This document shows positions 22,929 to 23,088 of a stretch of 23,088 nt of DNA, piece after piece. Source of the DNA: an uncultured Oscillospiraceae bacterium (GTDB taxonomy: Bacteria; Bacillota; Clostridia; Oscillospirales; Oscillospiraceae). Below the pieces are notes generated by a model. It did no database searches, was not told the origin of the DNA, and saw only the letters and a program-made list of their open reading frames with translations. Position 1 is the first letter of the stretch. Every line of letters begins with the position of its first letter. Position numbers and translations under genes: made by a program. The DNA is taken from assembly GCA_900752285.1 (NCBI GenBank), contig CAADUW010000267.1, positions 1-23,088 on the forward strand, given 5' to 3'.

Positions 22929-23088
22929 GCGCGGCTGCACAGGACTGCCGCCAAAGAAGGTTCCATCAAAAATATTGGGGGCAGGTGTGCGCCCAATGTC
23001 ATTAAGTTTGCATCATGGGCTGGCTTGCGCTAAAATAGAAATAAGGGCATCTAAAACAGGAAACTGTTTTGGATGCCTAATTTTTTGA
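22929..23088. other. Gene-free right edge, AT-richer
   Basis: No reading frame of note is seen. The last ~90 bp are clearly richer in A and T than the rest. A promoter-like pair TTGCAT (23008-23013) and TAAAAT (23031-23036), 17 bp apart, stands directly before the terminal hairpin. Confidence 0.4.
23046..23086 (+). terminator. Terminator-like hairpin at the right edge
   Basis: Arms GGCATCTAAAACAG and CTGTTTTGGATGCC pair over 14 bp (one G-U) with a GAAA loop, followed by TAA and six T. It lies 118 bp after the SorC-type gene and is the most likely end of that transcript. Confidence 0.75.

Noticed and set aside
22985..23015. Transposase end at the right edge
   Set aside because: The short stretch only loosely recalls sequences seen near insertion elements; no terminal inverted repeat or coding frame can be supported within the window.

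Overview
The window looks like a chromosomal segment of a GC-rich (estimated by eye at nearly 60% G+C) low-redox Firmicute, most likely a gut clostridium of the Oscillospiraceae/Ruminococcaceae type. The reasons are strong AGGAGG-type ribosome binding sites, consensus sigma-A promoters with 17-bp spacers, mannose-family PTS genes, a small ferredoxin-thioredoxin-reductase-like protein, a GPH symporter paired with a GH13 glucosidase, and a BtpA/SgcQ-type protein. No rRNA, tRNA, CRISPR array or intact transposase was recognised. Species assignment is inference.

Left part (1-9.6 kb): a minus-strand pair with a 4-bp ATGA overlap (prmA, then a membrane-anchored DUF4015-like glycosidase-fold protein) ends in a modular hairpin repeat at the left edge. 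A small HTH regulator with a cysteine cluster follows on the plus strand. Next comes a divergent sugar locus, a GH13 alpha-glucosidase (minus) and a GPH/MelB-type symporter (plus), which share a short regulatory region with back-to-back promoters. Then come a frameshifted CmpB-like membrane protein, a 67-residue FTR-catalytic-chain-like protein and a phosphohexomutase. The mutase could take the glucose phosphate formed after oligosaccharide hydrolysis. Downstream of it lies a second, inverted copy of the hairpin repeat, flanked by two near-identical terminator hairpins.

Middle part (9.6-14.9 kb, all minus strand): an unusual truncated adenylation-domain protein, then a signalling unit read as response regulator -> histidine kinase -> single-pass membrane protein -> lipoprotein with Ig-like and transglutaminase-like domains. 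The first three genes overlap by ATGA. An 11-bp-phased direct repeat (TTGTATCA twice) lies at the response-regulator promoter and again before the lipoprotein gene, a plausible binding box for the regulator.

Right part (15.1-22.9 kb, plus strand): a seven-gene catabolic operon encoding mannose-family PTS EIIA, EIIB and a fused EIIC-EIID, a BtpA/SgcQ protein, a class II aldolase, a YqhD-like iron-type alcohol dehydrogenase and a zinc-type polyol dehydrogenase. A SorC/DeoR sugar-responsive regulator follows. No sugar kinase or isomerase is present. The set fits import of a polyol or sugar as its phosphate, oxidation to a ketose-1-phosphate, cleavage to DHAP plus an aldehyde, and reduction of that aldehyde, a potentially redox-balanced fermentation module whose substrate is not evident from sequence. 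The final ~150 bp are AT-richer and end in a terminator-like hairpin.
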